From: Alkaliphilus transvaalensis ATCC 700919
Lineage (GTDB): Bacteria > Bacillota > Clostridia > Peptostreptococcales > Natronincolaceae
Assembly (NCBI RefSeq): GCF_000621485.1
Contig: NZ_JHYF01000002.1
Location: 1 to 64,000, forward strand
Reading direction: 5' to 3'
DNA: 64,000 nucleotides
The notes below the pieces were generated by a model, which was given only the letters and a program-made list of their open reading frames with translations, did not search any database and was not told the origin of the DNA. A program made the translations under genes and the position numbers. Positions 27,425 to 36,281 of this stretch are shown here, piece after piece (the first letter of the stretch is position 1; each line of letters starts with the position of its first letter).

Positions 27425-28753
27425 ATGAAAGGTCAAAGCCAAGGGGAAAAAATTAAGAAACTAAGGTTAGATTTAGGTCTAAAACAAGAAGATTTAACCA
27501 ACCATGAGGTTTCAAAAAGTTTGATTAGCATGATTGAGAAGGGAAAAAGAAGCTTAACCCTATATACCGCCAACATTATAGCCAATAGCCTAAATAAATA
27601 CTATAAATCTATGGGGAAAGAAATTACAGCAGAATTCTTAATGGAAACAGACTTAGATAAGGTTAGAAGGGAAATTAAAACAGAGCTTGATTATCTAAAT
27701 TCTATTATAGAAACAGAGAAAATTGAAGAAAAATTGATTATACCAAATTTTGAAAGCCTACTGGCATTAACAGAAGAATGGGATATTAAGGAAGATGGGA
27801 TGGCAGTAATCGCATTAAGGGGTAAATGCTATTACTCCCTTTATAAATATAACCAAGCTTTAAAAGACTTATCAACAGTATTAGAGTATTACATAGAAGT
27901 TAAGAATTATGGTGAAGTTGCTCGTATTTATAATTTTATGGGTTCTTGCTATTATATGCAAATGGCTATAGATAGAGGACTAGATTATTTTGCTAAGTCA
28001 TACGAGATAGCAGTACAACACGATATACATAATAAATCAAGGGTGAAAATAGAAGCTGTATTCAATATGGTATTATGTTATCGAAAACTTGAAAAGTTTG
28101 ATATGGTAATACAGAACATTAATCTTTTCAAAAGTTTGGATCATGATTACGAGGTATACGACTATTTTAATGATCAGGTTACGCTTTTAGAAGCAAATAC
28201 ATATCGAGATGTTGGAAATTTTGAAAAGGCAGAAAAGCTTTATGAGAAATTAATACAAAGAGGCAGTGAGATTAATGTTAATACTTTATTTTTAGCATAC
28301 ATTAATATTTCAATTTTTTACAGAGAAAACCAGAAAGTTAATAGTGCTTTAGATTATATTAATAAAGGAATTGAAATTGCTGAAAAAATAGAAGATAACT
28401 ACTATAAACCTGTATTATTTAAACATGAAGCGATTTGCTATGTAATATTTAAAAATTACACAAAGGTAATTGAGTTGTTAGAGATGGGGTTAATCGAAGC
28501 CCAAAAGATTGAAAGAAAAGATACGATTATTGATATATATTTTGCTTTTGTAGAATTATATATCAGATTAGAAGATTATAATAAAGCATTATATTACTTG
28601 CAACAGGTTGAAAAAGTTATAACCGATAATAATATTAAGACCAAAGTAAATGAATTATATAGTTTCTATATAGATGTTTATATCAGTCTAGGGGATATAG
28701 AAAAGAGCAAAATGTATACAGCTAAAATGCGTAGTGTATATTTGGTTAAATGA
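27425..28753 (+). CDS. XRE-HTH plus TPR regulator, RRNPP (Rap/NprR/PlcR)-like
   Basis: This 442-residue protein starts with an XRE-type helix-turn-helix (GEKIKKLRLDLGLKQEDL to YTANIIANSL, residues about 7-55) and continues with tetratricopeptide repeats to the end (YSLYKYNQALKDLSTVLEYY, IYNFMGSCYYMQMAIDRGLDYFAKSYEIA, NFEKAEKLYEKLIQ, NSALDYINKGIEIAEKI, DYNKALYYLQQVEKV). This is the layout of RRNPP receptors, which bind short imported peptides in the TPR cup. A gene for a small exported peptide lies 124 nt downstream, as in known receptor/propeptide pairs. The start follows AAAAGGAGG. Targets are unknown. Confidence 0.83.
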   Translation: MKGQSQGEKIKKLRLDLGLKQEDLTNHEVSKSLISMIEKGKRSLTLYTANIIANSLNKYYKSMGKEITAEFLMETDLDKVRREIKTELDYLNSIIETEKIEEKLIIPNFESLLALTEEWDIKEDGMAVIALRGKCYYSLYKYNQALKDLSTVLEYYIEVKNYGEVARIYNFMGSCYYMQMAIDRGLDYFAKSYEIAVQHDIHNKSRVKIEAVFNMVLCYRKLEKFDMVIQNINLFKSLDHDYEVYDYFNDQVTLLEANTYRDVGNFEKAEKLYEKLIQRGSEINVNTLFLAYINISIFYRENQKVNSALDYINKGIEIAEKIEDNYYKPVLFKHEAICYVIFKNYTKVIELLEMGLIEAQKIERKDTIIDIYFAFVELYIRLEDYNKALYYLQQVEKVITDNNIKTKVNELYSFYIDVYISLGDIEKSKMYTAKMRSVYLVK

Positions 28754-28877
28754 GTCTACTACAAAATGGCGTTGCAAATGATGTCAGGAGTTTACCTATT
28801 TTCATAGGTCCTATGTCATTTCATTGTTAAAGCAAAATACAGTTTTTCAAATAAAAAAAGATTGGGGGAATAGGTTT

Positions 28878-29033
28878 ATGGAAAAAATTAAAGGTATGGT
28901 AGTGGCTCTAACAATTAGTGGCATGCTATTAGGAAGTTTTGGTTGGACTTATATTAATATTTCTGGCATTGATGAAAGTGGTTCTACAGGGATTATTAGA
29001 CCTATGGACGAACCAAGACCTGCTGTTCATTAG
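28878..29033 (+). CDS. Small exported peptide, candidate signalling propeptide
   Basis: A 51-residue peptide starts at ATG 28878 behind TTGGGGGAATAGG. Its N-terminus is MEKIKGMVVALTISGMLLGSF, a positively charged start followed by a hydrophobic core like a Sec signal. The remaining part is polar and ends GIIRPMDEPRPAVH. A small exported peptide encoded directly after a TPR/HTH regulator is the pattern of PlcR-PapR, NprR-NprX and Rap-Phr. The mature signal would be a short C-terminal piece; which one cannot be read from sequence. An upstream in-frame ATG at 28824 lacks a ribosome site. Confidence 0.7.
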   Translation: MEKIKGMVVALTISGMLLGSFGWTYINISGIDESGSTGIIRPMDEPRPAVH

Positions 29034-29070
29034 TTTTAATTTAACGATTTAAAAAGGCGTGAAAATAAGA

Positions 29071-29110
29071 ACTTCTCTCAGACTAAATATTTGAGAGAAG
29101 TTTTTATTTT
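29071..29110 (+). terminator. Terminator after the peptide gene
   Basis: ACTTCTCTCA pairs with TTGAGAGAAGT and is followed by a T-rich tract. Confidence 0.88.
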
Positions 29111-29289
29111 CCACAAATAATACATAATATGTGTTATAATGATATAATAATACATATTTTTACAATGGGAGGATTTATAATAGAGGAGTCCTATACTAAA
29201 GCAAATTAGAAAAAAATTAAATCATGATAATTAGCCAGTACATCTATTTACATCCATTGATGGAAAACAACAATGATAAGAGGTGAAGC

Positions 29290-29679
29290 ATGACAAGAAC
29301 CAAGTTAAAATACCTAAAAATCCTTATGGGCCTTTTAATCATCATTCAAACCATTATTGCAATTGCCAACGTTAATAGCTTCTATCAAGAAATAACCCAT
29401 GAAGTAGGTTCGCTTGTGATGGTGATCCTATTTATTACAGGGCTTTTATTTGGACTGCTTTTAAGAGCAGGTTTAACTTTCATCTTTTGGTATGGATATC
29501 ATCTGAAGTATCAAAAAGAAGGGATAGCAGATCAACTCTATCGAAGAGTCATTGCTTCCTTACTTTTCTTATTATTAATATATACATTCTTCGGTGAGGG
29601 ATTCTACCTAATCTTTTTCATTTGTACACTATATTTAAAAATTAGAAATGTAAGTAAAAAGCAGCTACCCTTGGAGTAA
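29290..29679 (+). CDS. Small membrane protein of unknown function
   Basis: This 129-residue protein has about four hydrophobic segments: LMGLLIIIQTIIAIANV, LVMVILFITGLLFGLLLRAG with LTFIFWYGYHL directly after, and LLFLLLIYTFFGEGFYLIFFI. No family motif was recognised. AAGAGGTGA precedes the ATG. It converges on the minus-strand gene at 29695 with a shared terminator. Confidence 0.65.
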   Translation: MTRTKLKYLKILMGLLIIIQTIIAIANVNSFYQEITHEVGSLVMVILFITGLLFGLLLRAGLTFIFWYGYHLKYQKEGIADQLYRRVIASLLFLLLIYTFFGEGFYLIFFICTLYLKIRNVSKKQLPLE

Positions 29680-29687
29680 CTGCTTTT
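29657..29687. terminator. Bidirectional terminator overlapping the membrane-protein stop
   Basis: AAAAGCAG pairs with CTGCTTTT, with inner pairing TACCC/GAGTA, between convergent genes. Confidence 0.75.
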
Positions 29688-29694
29688 AATTAGT

Positions 29695-30108
29695 TTAACA
29701 ACAAACCTCATATTCAATAAAATCCTTTTCAATCTTTAAAAATTTAATGGATTTAACACGTAAAAAACGGTTACAAAAGCCATAATCTTCAGGAGCATAT
29801 TCAAAAGCAATTTCTCGGTGGACCCCCCAATAGCCTTCAAATCGTATTTCTTCACCTTCAGCAACGGTTAAACTATATCCAATGCCATTATTAGCGGTAG
29901 ATACCTGCATTGGTCTAAACTCCTTTGAAAATTGTTGAGAGATCATAAGATGTACTTTAAAATCTTTAACTGTATTAAAATCTTTAACTGTATTAAATTG
30001 GTTAGCTTCTGCCCCTAAAAAAGATAGTTGGTAATTAACATCTTTATGATTAGACGTCAGCAGTTGGTGACCAATAAAACCCTTATCTTTCCAAGTATTT
30101 TTCTTCAT
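29695..30108 (-). CDS. Hypothetical protein with an internal duplication
   Basis: This protein of about 137 residues starts at MKKNTWKDKGFIG, preceded by GGGGGAAG; a longer frame extends upstream without a ribosome site. No family was recognised. It contains FNTVKDFNTVKDFK, encoded by a short DNA direct repeat around 29957-30000, which looks like recent slippage. Two cysteines end the protein (EYEVCC). No signal peptide or membrane segment is seen. Confidence 0.6.
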   Translation of the reverse strand: MKKNTWKDKGFIGHQLLTSNHKDVNYQLSFLGAEANQFNTVKDFNTVKDFKVHLMISQQFSKEFRPMQVSTANNGIGYSLTVAEGEEIRFEGYWGVHREIAFEYAPEDYGFCNRFLRVKSIKFLKIEKDFIEYEVCC

Positions 30109-30366
30109 AATTTCTTCCCCCTTCATCCATAAATCATAGTTATATTTATAACAATATCTTATAGATAATCTTATAATGCTGTTGAGTGTAATTTCAAAAT
30201 TTTTTATATAAGACATTGATATATCCATCTATATAGTTGATAATCTAGAAAAATTCATAGAAGTGTTAAATTGGGCAAATGAGTAGTATAGAAATTTTCA
30301 ATAACAAAGTTTGTTAAAAATTTATTATAATCAAGGGGAGTAATATATTTAGTAGGAGGGGAAGTA

Positions 30367-31476
30367 ATGAGGGAAAGCAAAGGGAAAATTGTTGCTACTG
30401 GAGGAATCATGGGACTTCTAGCAGCAATACTAGTTAAGTTTGGTAACCCTGTTAATATGGGGGTATGTGTAGCCTGCTTTTTTAGAGACATAGCAGGTGG
30501 TCTTGGTTTACATAGGGCACAGGTAGTACAATATCTTAGGCCAGAAATACCAGGTTTTATTTTAGGATCGTTTACTATTGCAAAGGCAAAAGGAGAATTT
30601 AAACCAAGGGGTGGTTCCTCCCCAATACTTAGATTTATACTGGGGTTTTTCTTAATGATTGGTGCCTTAGTTTTTTTAGGTTGTCCTTTAAGAATGATTT
30701 TAAGGCTTGCTAATGGAGATTTAAATGCTTTAACTGGTTTAGCAGGCTATGTCATTGGAATCTGGATAGGAATCCAGTTTTTAAAGAGGGGATTTACCCT
30801 TGGAAGAAGCACTACTCAACCTTCAGCAACTGGTTATGCTATGCCAATTTTTTCAATAGGTATATTGCTTTTATTAATAGCGGCTCCAACCTTTATTTAC
30901 TTTAGTGAAAGTGGACCTGGTTCAATGGCAGCACCAGTATTATTATCTTTAGGAGCTGGATTATTAATTGGTGTATTACTTCAGAGAACAAGACTATGTA
31001 CAGCTGGAGGATTTAGAGATGCAATACTAATTAAAGATTTTCATTTTCTATGGGGTTTAATTGGTATTTTTGCCTTTGCCCTACTAGGTAATGTAATTTT
31101 TAATTTTGAAAGCTTTAAAATAGGATTTACTGATCAGCCTATCGCCCATACAGATCATATTTGGAATTTATTAGGAATGGCTCTAGCTGGGGTAACAGCA
31201 GTAATGCTAGGGGGTTGTCCTTTAAGACAAACTATTTTGGCGGGTGAAGGAGATGGCGACGCAGCAATTACAATTATGGGGTTAATATTTGGAGCAGCCT
31301 TTGCCCATAACTTTGGATTAGCCGCTTCTGCCCAAGGCGTAGGACAAAATGGTAAGATTGCGGTTATTATCGGTTTTATTATTGTTTTAAGTATTGGTTT
31401 TAGTATAGTGGCTAATGTTCAAAAACAAAGCTTAGGTAAAAATAGCAAGGAAAAAGGAGGACTTCAGATTGGGTAA
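30367..31476 (+). CDS. yedE: YedE/YeeE-family sulfur or selenium transporter
   Basis: This 369-residue membrane protein has a duplicated YeeE/YedE fold with the paired signatures VFLGCPLRMILRLANGD and MLGGCPLRQTILAGEGDGD, each with a conserved cysteine. About ten hydrophobic segments are visible. It overlaps the start of a TusA-like gene, and a DUF3343 gene follows. This three-gene set is the one linked to selenium use, where YedE is proposed to import a selenium compound. Transport of sulfur species is the alternative. Confidence 0.87.
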   Translation: MRESKGKIVATGGIMGLLAAILVKFGNPVNMGVCVACFFRDIAGGLGLHRAQVVQYLRPEIPGFILGSFTIAKAKGEFKPRGGSSPILRFILGFFLMIGALVFLGCPLRMILRLANGDLNALTGLAGYVIGIWIGIQFLKRGFTLGRSTTQPSATGYAMPIFSIGILLLLIAAPTFIYFSESGPGSMAAPVLLSLGAGLLIGVLLQRTRLCTAGGFRDAILIKDFHFLWGLIGIFAFALLGNVIFNFESFKIGFTDQPIAHTDHIWNLLGMALAGVTAVMLGGCPLRQTILAGEGDGDAAITIMGLIFGAAFAHNFGLAASAQGVGQNGKIAVIIGFIIVLSIGFSIVANVQKQSLGKNSKEKGGLQIG

Positions 31477-31702
31477 GGGAAAAACTAAGTCTATAAATAT
31501 GATAGATGCTAGGGGGAGGTCTTGTCCAGAGCCTGTAATAATGACTAAGGACGCCCTAGAAAGACATTCTGATGGGACGATAGAGGTATTAGTGGATGCA
31601 ATGGTAGCAGTTGAAAATATTAGACGATTTGCAGGTAATCACGGCTTTCATGTAGAGGTGAAAGAAGTTGATGAAGGATACTCTTTATTAATAAATAGAT
31701 AG
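31469..31702 (+). CDS. TusA/YedF-like sulfur (selenium) carrier
   Basis: This 77-residue protein has the SirA/TusA fold with the active-site cysteine in ARGRSCPEPVIMTKDAL. It begins with TTG, preceded by AAAAAGGAGG, and overlaps the yedE stop by eight bases, so translation is coupled. Together with YedE it resembles the YedE-YedF pair, in which the persulfide- or perselenide-carrying protein receives the imported element. Confidence 0.88.
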   Translation: MGKGKTKSINMIDARGRSCPEPVIMTKDALERHSDGTIEVLVDAMVAVENIRRFAGNHGFHVEVKEVDEGYSLLINR

Positions 31703-31710
31703 GTGATTAA

Positions 31711-31983
31711 ATGAAGAACTTTTATTGTGTTGTAACCTTTCATTCTACATACCATGCACTAAACTTTGAAAAAGTAATGTTGGAAAATGGAATATTAACT
31801 AAATTAATGCCTGTTCCTCGTCAGGTAAGTACAAGTTGCGGTACTGCAGCAGAAATTCCTTGCGAAGAAAGACAAAGAATATCAAAGATCTGTATAGATT
31901 ATAGTGTAGAAATTGCAGAGATTCATAAAATAGAAGATAATAAAAAAAGTAATTGGTTTATTAATCTAATGAATAAGGTATAA
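31711..31983 (+). CDS. DUF3343-type putative Se/S carrier
   Basis: This 90-residue protein begins YCVVTFHSTYHALNFEKVMLENGI, with PVPRQVSTSCGTAAEIP as the core motif including a cysteine. That pattern matches the DUF3343 family found beside YedE/TusA genes in selenium-using anaerobes. It starts 8 nt after the TusA-like gene. Function as a small carrier protein is inferred from this association. Confidence 0.82.
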   Translation: MKNFYCVVTFHSTYHALNFEKVMLENGILTKLMPVPRQVSTSCGTAAEIPCEERQRISKICIDYSVEIAEIHKIEDNKKSNWFINLMNKV

Positions 31984-32477
31984 TAAAATTAGGTATAAAT
32001 GGTAACATAATCAGGCAAGAAAAATAGACCATACCTTAACAAGAACTCGTATGGTATTTACAGGAATGTAAATGATTTTTTCTAACTTAAATCGAAGTTT
32101 TTTTGCATTAATAAATTTGAGGAAATTGCACGATAACTATGATTTATATACGATCTATGAAAATATGAAAACTGAGTGGTGCATTGTGAAATGAGTAATT
32201 TCTTTGATATAATAATATATTACTCGTTGATCACTAAGCAGCGAAGTTTTCATTTTGCGTTAATAAAATTTTGAATTATGTATTTAATATCTTATGAAAT
32301 TTCATACATATTTAATAGTATCTAAGAAAATGTCATCAACTTGTAATTAATACCCCCTTGTCGTAAATACCAAAATATATTAAAATATAATAACATTTGG
32401 AATTAATAGGATGGAGAATAGTCTGTCCTATTAATTTTTTTCGTGATGATGGTTTGGTAGAGGAGAGGAGGAAGGAT
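31984..32477. other. Intergenic region with a hairpin and a dispersed repeat copy
   Basis: An ACCATAC/GTATGGT hairpin at about 32028-32056 may terminate the selenium operon. The stretch at 32122-32278 is a copy of a MITE-like repeat listed separately. The HelD frame is open upstream of its start at 32478, but no ribosome site lies there. Confidence 0.5.
32122..32278 (+). repeat. MITE-like dispersed repeat, short copy
   Basis: Starting GAAATTGCA, this copy shares CTGAGTGGTGCATTGTGAAA and then ATTACTCGTTGA, TAAGCAGCGAAG and TTTTCATTTTGCGTTAATA with the reverse complement of 48783-49035. The middle is shorter than in the other copy. It sits upstream of the HelD-like gene. Confidence 0.7.
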
Positions 32478-34772
32478 ATGTCGGTTAAAGAGCATCCATC
32501 CTATGGAGAAGAAATTGAACGGCTGAAATACACAAAGGAATATATTAAACTGACCTTACGTGCTACAGAAGAGAATCAAAAGAAATTGCAGGAAAACATT
32601 AAAGAAGGTATAGCAAATATTGATAGTAGTGAAGGTTATATCAATATTTTAATTAATTCGGAGTTTATGGAAAGAGCTGAAAAAAACTATTACGCCCTCA
32701 CTAGAGCAAAAGATAAGCCTTATTTTGCTAGAATAGATTTTAAGACAAAGGGTAGTCATACAACTGATCGGGTCTATATAGGTAAAACCTCTTTATATAG
32801 GGCGGAAGATGATGTTCCGTTGATTGTCGACTGGCGAGCACCAATTGCTAATGTCTATTATGAAGGTCGATTAGGGGAAGTTAACTATAAAACTGAAGTA
32901 GGGGAAGAAGAAGGCGAACTTCTCTTAAAAAGACAATATACCATTAATAATGGAGAACTAGAAGATATTTTAGATGTAGATATAACCACCACCGATACCT
33001 TTCTACAAGCCTCCCTATCAGCCAATGCCGATAGTCGATTAAAGGATATTGCATCAACCATTCAGGGGGAACAAAATCGTGTTATTAGAGCAGATATGAA
33101 TAGGCCCCTTATAGTACAAGGGGTTGCAGGAAGTGGAAAAACCACTATTGCCCTTCATCGTATCGCTTATTTTATCTATACTTATGAAAAAACCTTTGAT
33201 CCAGAAAATTTTATGATTATGGCTCCAAATAATTTATTTATTAACTACATATCTGAAGTTTTACCAGAATTGGGGGTAGAGCAGGTAGTACAGACAACCT
33301 ATATAGACTTTATGAAAGAGCTGGTGGGTCCCCCATTTAAGTTATCTGATCAGGCGGAAAAGCTAACGGATTTAATCAAAGGTGATAATAATAACAGAGA
33401 AGAAATTGAATTGATGGCTTGGGCGTCGGCCTACAAGGGCTCCTTAGCTATGAGAGATTCAATTGACAACTACGTAGTAGAGATAGAAAAAGTATTTTAC
33501 CCTAAAGAAGATTTCTGCGTAGGAGAACAGGTTATTGTAACTAAAGAACGAATAGAGAAGATGTTTTTAGAGGAATTAAAGTATCTTCCTCTATATAAGA
33601 GAATTAATGAAATTAAGAAGACTTTAAGAAATCAGTTAAGATACCGTAAAGAAAAGATACTAGAAGATATTCAAGTAAGTTATGATCATAAAATAGATTT
33701 TATTAGGAGTAGGGTAGAACCATCTGAAGACAGACGACTAACTTTAGTCGCCTTAATGGATGAAAGGGACGAAACCTTAGAGGAGACTAAGAAAATCTTA
33801 AAAACCTGTATTAAGAAATATTTAGCAAAGTTTTCTTCTAAGAAATTGATCGATTATTACACTGAACTTGTTACACAAGAAGAACAGCTTCGTTATTATA
33901 CTAAAAATAGTTTGACGGACTTGCAGTACAGGTATCTATGCCAAACAAATAGTAAACTATTATCAAAAAAGGTTATTGAGATGGAGGATTTGGCTGCAGT
34001 AACTTATTTAAGACATAAACTTTTTGGCTTTGATAAGAAGATAGAGATTAATAATATTGTAATTGATGAAGCACAAGATTTTAGTTTATTCCAATTGTAT
34101 GCCCTAAAGGAAATCTTAAATACCAACATGTTCACCCTACTAGGGGATATTTCCCAGGGAATCCATAGTTATCGTAGTATTCAAAACTGGGATGAAGTGA
34201 TAGAGCACATCTTTGATAAGAAAAGATGTAATTACTTAACTTTAGTACAAAGTTATCGTACGACGATAGAAGTAATGCTACTGGCCAACGAAGTAATCAA
34301 GAAATTACAAAATGATAGAGTTGTCTTAGCTAAGCCAGTTATTAGACATGGAGAGAAGCCTATTATCAAAAGATTCCATAAGCAGGATAAACTTATATCA
34401 GAATTAATAGGAAAAGTACAGGAAATGGAGGAGCAAAAGTATAAATCAATAGCTATTATATGCAAAACCCAAAAGGAATGTAGGATTATTAAGAAGGCAT
34501 TTAATAAGGAAGGGCTAGAGGCTAATTTGTTGGAGGGTAAAGAAGAAAATTATTCTGCGGGAATCATGCTGGTTCCTTCCCATGTAGCTAAGGGGCTAGA
34601 ATTTGATGTTGTTTTTATTGTCAATTTAGATGAATGTTATAATGAAAATCCCCTTGATATTAAGTTACTTTATGTAGCCATGACAAGAACCCTTCATCAG
34701 TTATTAATCTATATGAAGGAAGGTACTATTCCAATATTAAATGATATTAATGGTGAATTATATAAGTTGTAA
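32478..34772 (+). CDS. HelD-like UvrD-family helicase (RNA polymerase-associated)
   Basis: This 764-residue SF1 ATPase has Walker A QGVAGSGKTTIALHRIAY near residue 213, IVIDEAQDFSLFQ near 530, LLGDISQGIHSYR near 554, and VPSHVAKGLEFDVVFIV near 697. The long N-terminal arm (RATEENQKKLQENIKEG, then DRVYIGKTSLY and VPLIVDWRAPIANVYYEG) is the HelD signature. HelD releases stalled RNA polymerase from DNA in Firmicutes. MSVKEHPSYG is taken as the start because GAGAGGAGGAAGG precedes it. No terminator separates it from the repeat upstream. Confidence 0.88.
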   Translation: MSVKEHPSYGEEIERLKYTKEYIKLTLRATEENQKKLQENIKEGIANIDSSEGYINILINSEFMERAEKNYYALTRAKDKPYFARIDFKTKGSHTTDRVYIGKTSLYRAEDDVPLIVDWRAPIANVYYEGRLGEVNYKTEVGEEEGELLLKRQYTINNGELEDILDVDITTTDTFLQASLSANADSRLKDIASTIQGEQNRVIRADMNRPLIVQGVAGSGKTTIALHRIAYFIYTYEKTFDPENFMIMAPNNLFINYISEVLPELGVEQVVQTTYIDFMKELVGPPFKLSDQAEKLTDLIKGDNNNREEIELMAWASAYKGSLAMRDSIDNYVVEIEKVFYPKEDFCVGEQVIVTKERIEKMFLEELKYLPLYKRINEIKKTLRNQLRYRKEKILEDIQVSYDHKIDFIRSRVEPSEDRRLTLVALMDERDETLEETKKILKTCIKKYLAKFSSKKLIDYYTELVTQEEQLRYYTKNSLTDLQYRYLCQTNSKLLSKKVIEMEDLAAVTYLRHKLFGFDKKIEINNIVIDEAQDFSLFQLYALKEILNTNMFTLLGDISQGIHSYRSIQNWDEVIEHIFDKKRCNYLTLVQSYRTTIEVMLLANEVIKKLQNDRVVLAKPVIRHGEKPIIKRFHKQDKLISELIGKVQEMEEQKYKSIAIICKTQKECRIIKKAFNKEGLEANLLEGKEENYSAGIMLVPSHVAKGLEFDVVFIVNLDECYNENPLDIKLLYVAMTRTLHQLLIYMKEGTIPILNDINGELYKL

Positions 34773-34777
34773 GATTA

Positions 34778-34810
34778 AGCCCAGTGGTGATACTCATTAC
34801 TGGGTTTTTT
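34778..34810 (+). terminator. Terminator after the HelD-like gene
   Basis: AGCCCAGT pairs with ATTACTGGGT and a run of six T residues follows. Confidence 0.85.
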
Positions 34811-34945
34811 AACCATCTAAATATTGAATCAATTAACGAAAAAACAAAATCTTTTTTACAGAAAGTTAATTGTATTGGACAAAAAAAAGGAGTAGGATAG
34901 ATATAGATGATTAAGGAACAGTTATTTTGAAAGGGGAAGGCTTCT

Positions 34946-35830
34946 GTGAAGTTAGAAAAAAATATTGAAAAGAAAATAATAGATGTACTATTGGTTTCAG
35001 TAGGTTGTTTGCTATTGGCCTATGCTATTACCTCTATTCTTAAACCCAATGGTTTAATGACAGGAGGGATCACAGGTACATCAATCATTTTGGAAAAATT
35101 ACTAAAGATTAATTATAGTTATATATATTATGCTTTATCTTTAATGGTACTATTTTTAGCGTGGATTACCTTAGGGAAAAAAGAAGCTTATAAAATTATA
35201 ACTTTATCAACACTCTTTCCGCTGCTATTAATTTTATTTGAAAAAAACCCAACACCATTAATAGAGAACGATACATTTTTAGCAACCATCTATTATGGTA
35301 TTATTGCAGGTGGCGGTTGTGGATTGGTATTAAAAAGGGGTTTTTCTATGGGAGGTACTGACACAATCTCGAAAATTCTCCATAAAAAACTTTTACCTAC
35401 CATAAGCTTAAGTCAAGTGATATTAGTTGTAGACAGTTTAATTGTAATTGCTTCCGGTGTTTTGTTTGATCGAACAGTTGCCCTCTATGCAATTTTGACT
35501 CAAATTGTATTTATGAAGACTTTAGAAACAGTAATGTTTGGATTAAGCGCCAAAACAATAAAGATTGAAATTATTACTGAAAAGCATCAAGAGGTCTCTA
35601 ATTATATCTTGAAGGAAATTAATAGAGGTATTAGTGTTTATGCAATTAAAGGTGGGTATACAAACCAAGAAAAACAAAAGATTGTTTCTATTTGTTCTCC
35701 AAGGGAGGCTATGCTCATTAGAATGTATATTTCACAAATCGATGAAAATGCTTTTGTAGATGTACTACCAGTGATATCCGTTTGGGGAAAAGGATTAGGT
35801 TTTCAAAGTATTGTTGAAAATGAGGCATAA
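34946..35830 (+). CDS. YitT-family membrane protein
   Basis: This 294-residue protein has about five hydrophobic helices with GGITGTSIILEKLLKINYSYIYY, IAGGGCGLVLKRGFSMGGTDTISKILHKK and a C-terminal soluble domain (KGGYTNQEKQKIVSICSPREAMLIRMYISQIDENAFVDVLPV). This is the YitT/DUF161 plus DUF2179 layout, common in Firmicutes and of unknown function. It begins with GTG behind AAAGGGGAAGG. A terminator follows the stop. Confidence 0.87.
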   Translation: MKLEKNIEKKIIDVLLVSVGCLLLAYAITSILKPNGLMTGGITGTSIILEKLLKINYSYIYYALSLMVLFLAWITLGKKEAYKIITLSTLFPLLLILFEKNPTPLIENDTFLATIYYGIIAGGGCGLVLKRGFSMGGTDTISKILHKKLLPTISLSQVILVVDSLIVIASGVLFDRTVALYAILTQIVFMKTLETVMFGLSAKTIKIEIITEKHQEVSNYILKEINRGISVYAIKGGYTNQEKQKIVSICSPREAMLIRMYISQIDENAFVDVLPVISVWGKGLGFQSIVENEA

Positions 35831-35845
35831 ATATTCGTTTAAAGA

Positions 35846-35881
35846 AAGAGTTCCTTACTAAACTAAGGGATTCTTTTTTTT
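35846..35881 (+). terminator. Terminator after the YitT gene
   Basis: AAGAGTTCCTTA pairs with TAAGGGATTCTT, followed by a run of T residues. Confidence 0.8.
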
Positions 35882-36181
35882 ATGAAAAACCAATATGAAA
35901 GTTCTTCTTTAATCATTTTAATATAAAAGAACTTTACGTTATGAGATTCAACATTAACAGATAAGAACTTTAGTTATTCTTTGAATCTTCCAATGAGAAT
36001 AAAGAAATACAAAAGAATATAAGGAAAGACAAAGGAATAAAAAGGAAGACTTAAATGTTATAAAATTAGTGATATGATAGACACCAAATTTAAAATGATG
36101 ATGTTAAGAATGCTTCATCTATAGATATTTGGAGCGAGAAGACATTTTAAGGAGTCAAAATGACCTTTTACGCCCACGATA
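35882..36181. other. AT-rich intergenic region
   Basis: No gene is supported. The stretch around 35990-36055 is purine-rich with loose AAAGGAAGA-like repetition. Confidence 0.4.
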
Positions 36182-36210
36182 TTGACATGTCGGATTATGA
36201 AATGTAATAT
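36182..36210 (+). promoter_or_regulatory. Promoter of the WG-repeat lipoprotein gene
   Basis: TTGACA and TAATAT are separated by exactly 17 nt, about 70 nt upstream of the start codon. Confidence 0.7.
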
Positions 36211-36281
36211 AAAGTTATTATTATTAGATAGATGGTGTAAACATAGCCATCAAAAATTACATGGGATAAAGGAGTGGGGAT

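Noticed and set aside
29130-29289. Possible remnant of an HTH-type N-terminus after GGGAGG
   Set aside because: The frame is very short with no valid start; the resemblance to an XRE N-terminus is too slight.
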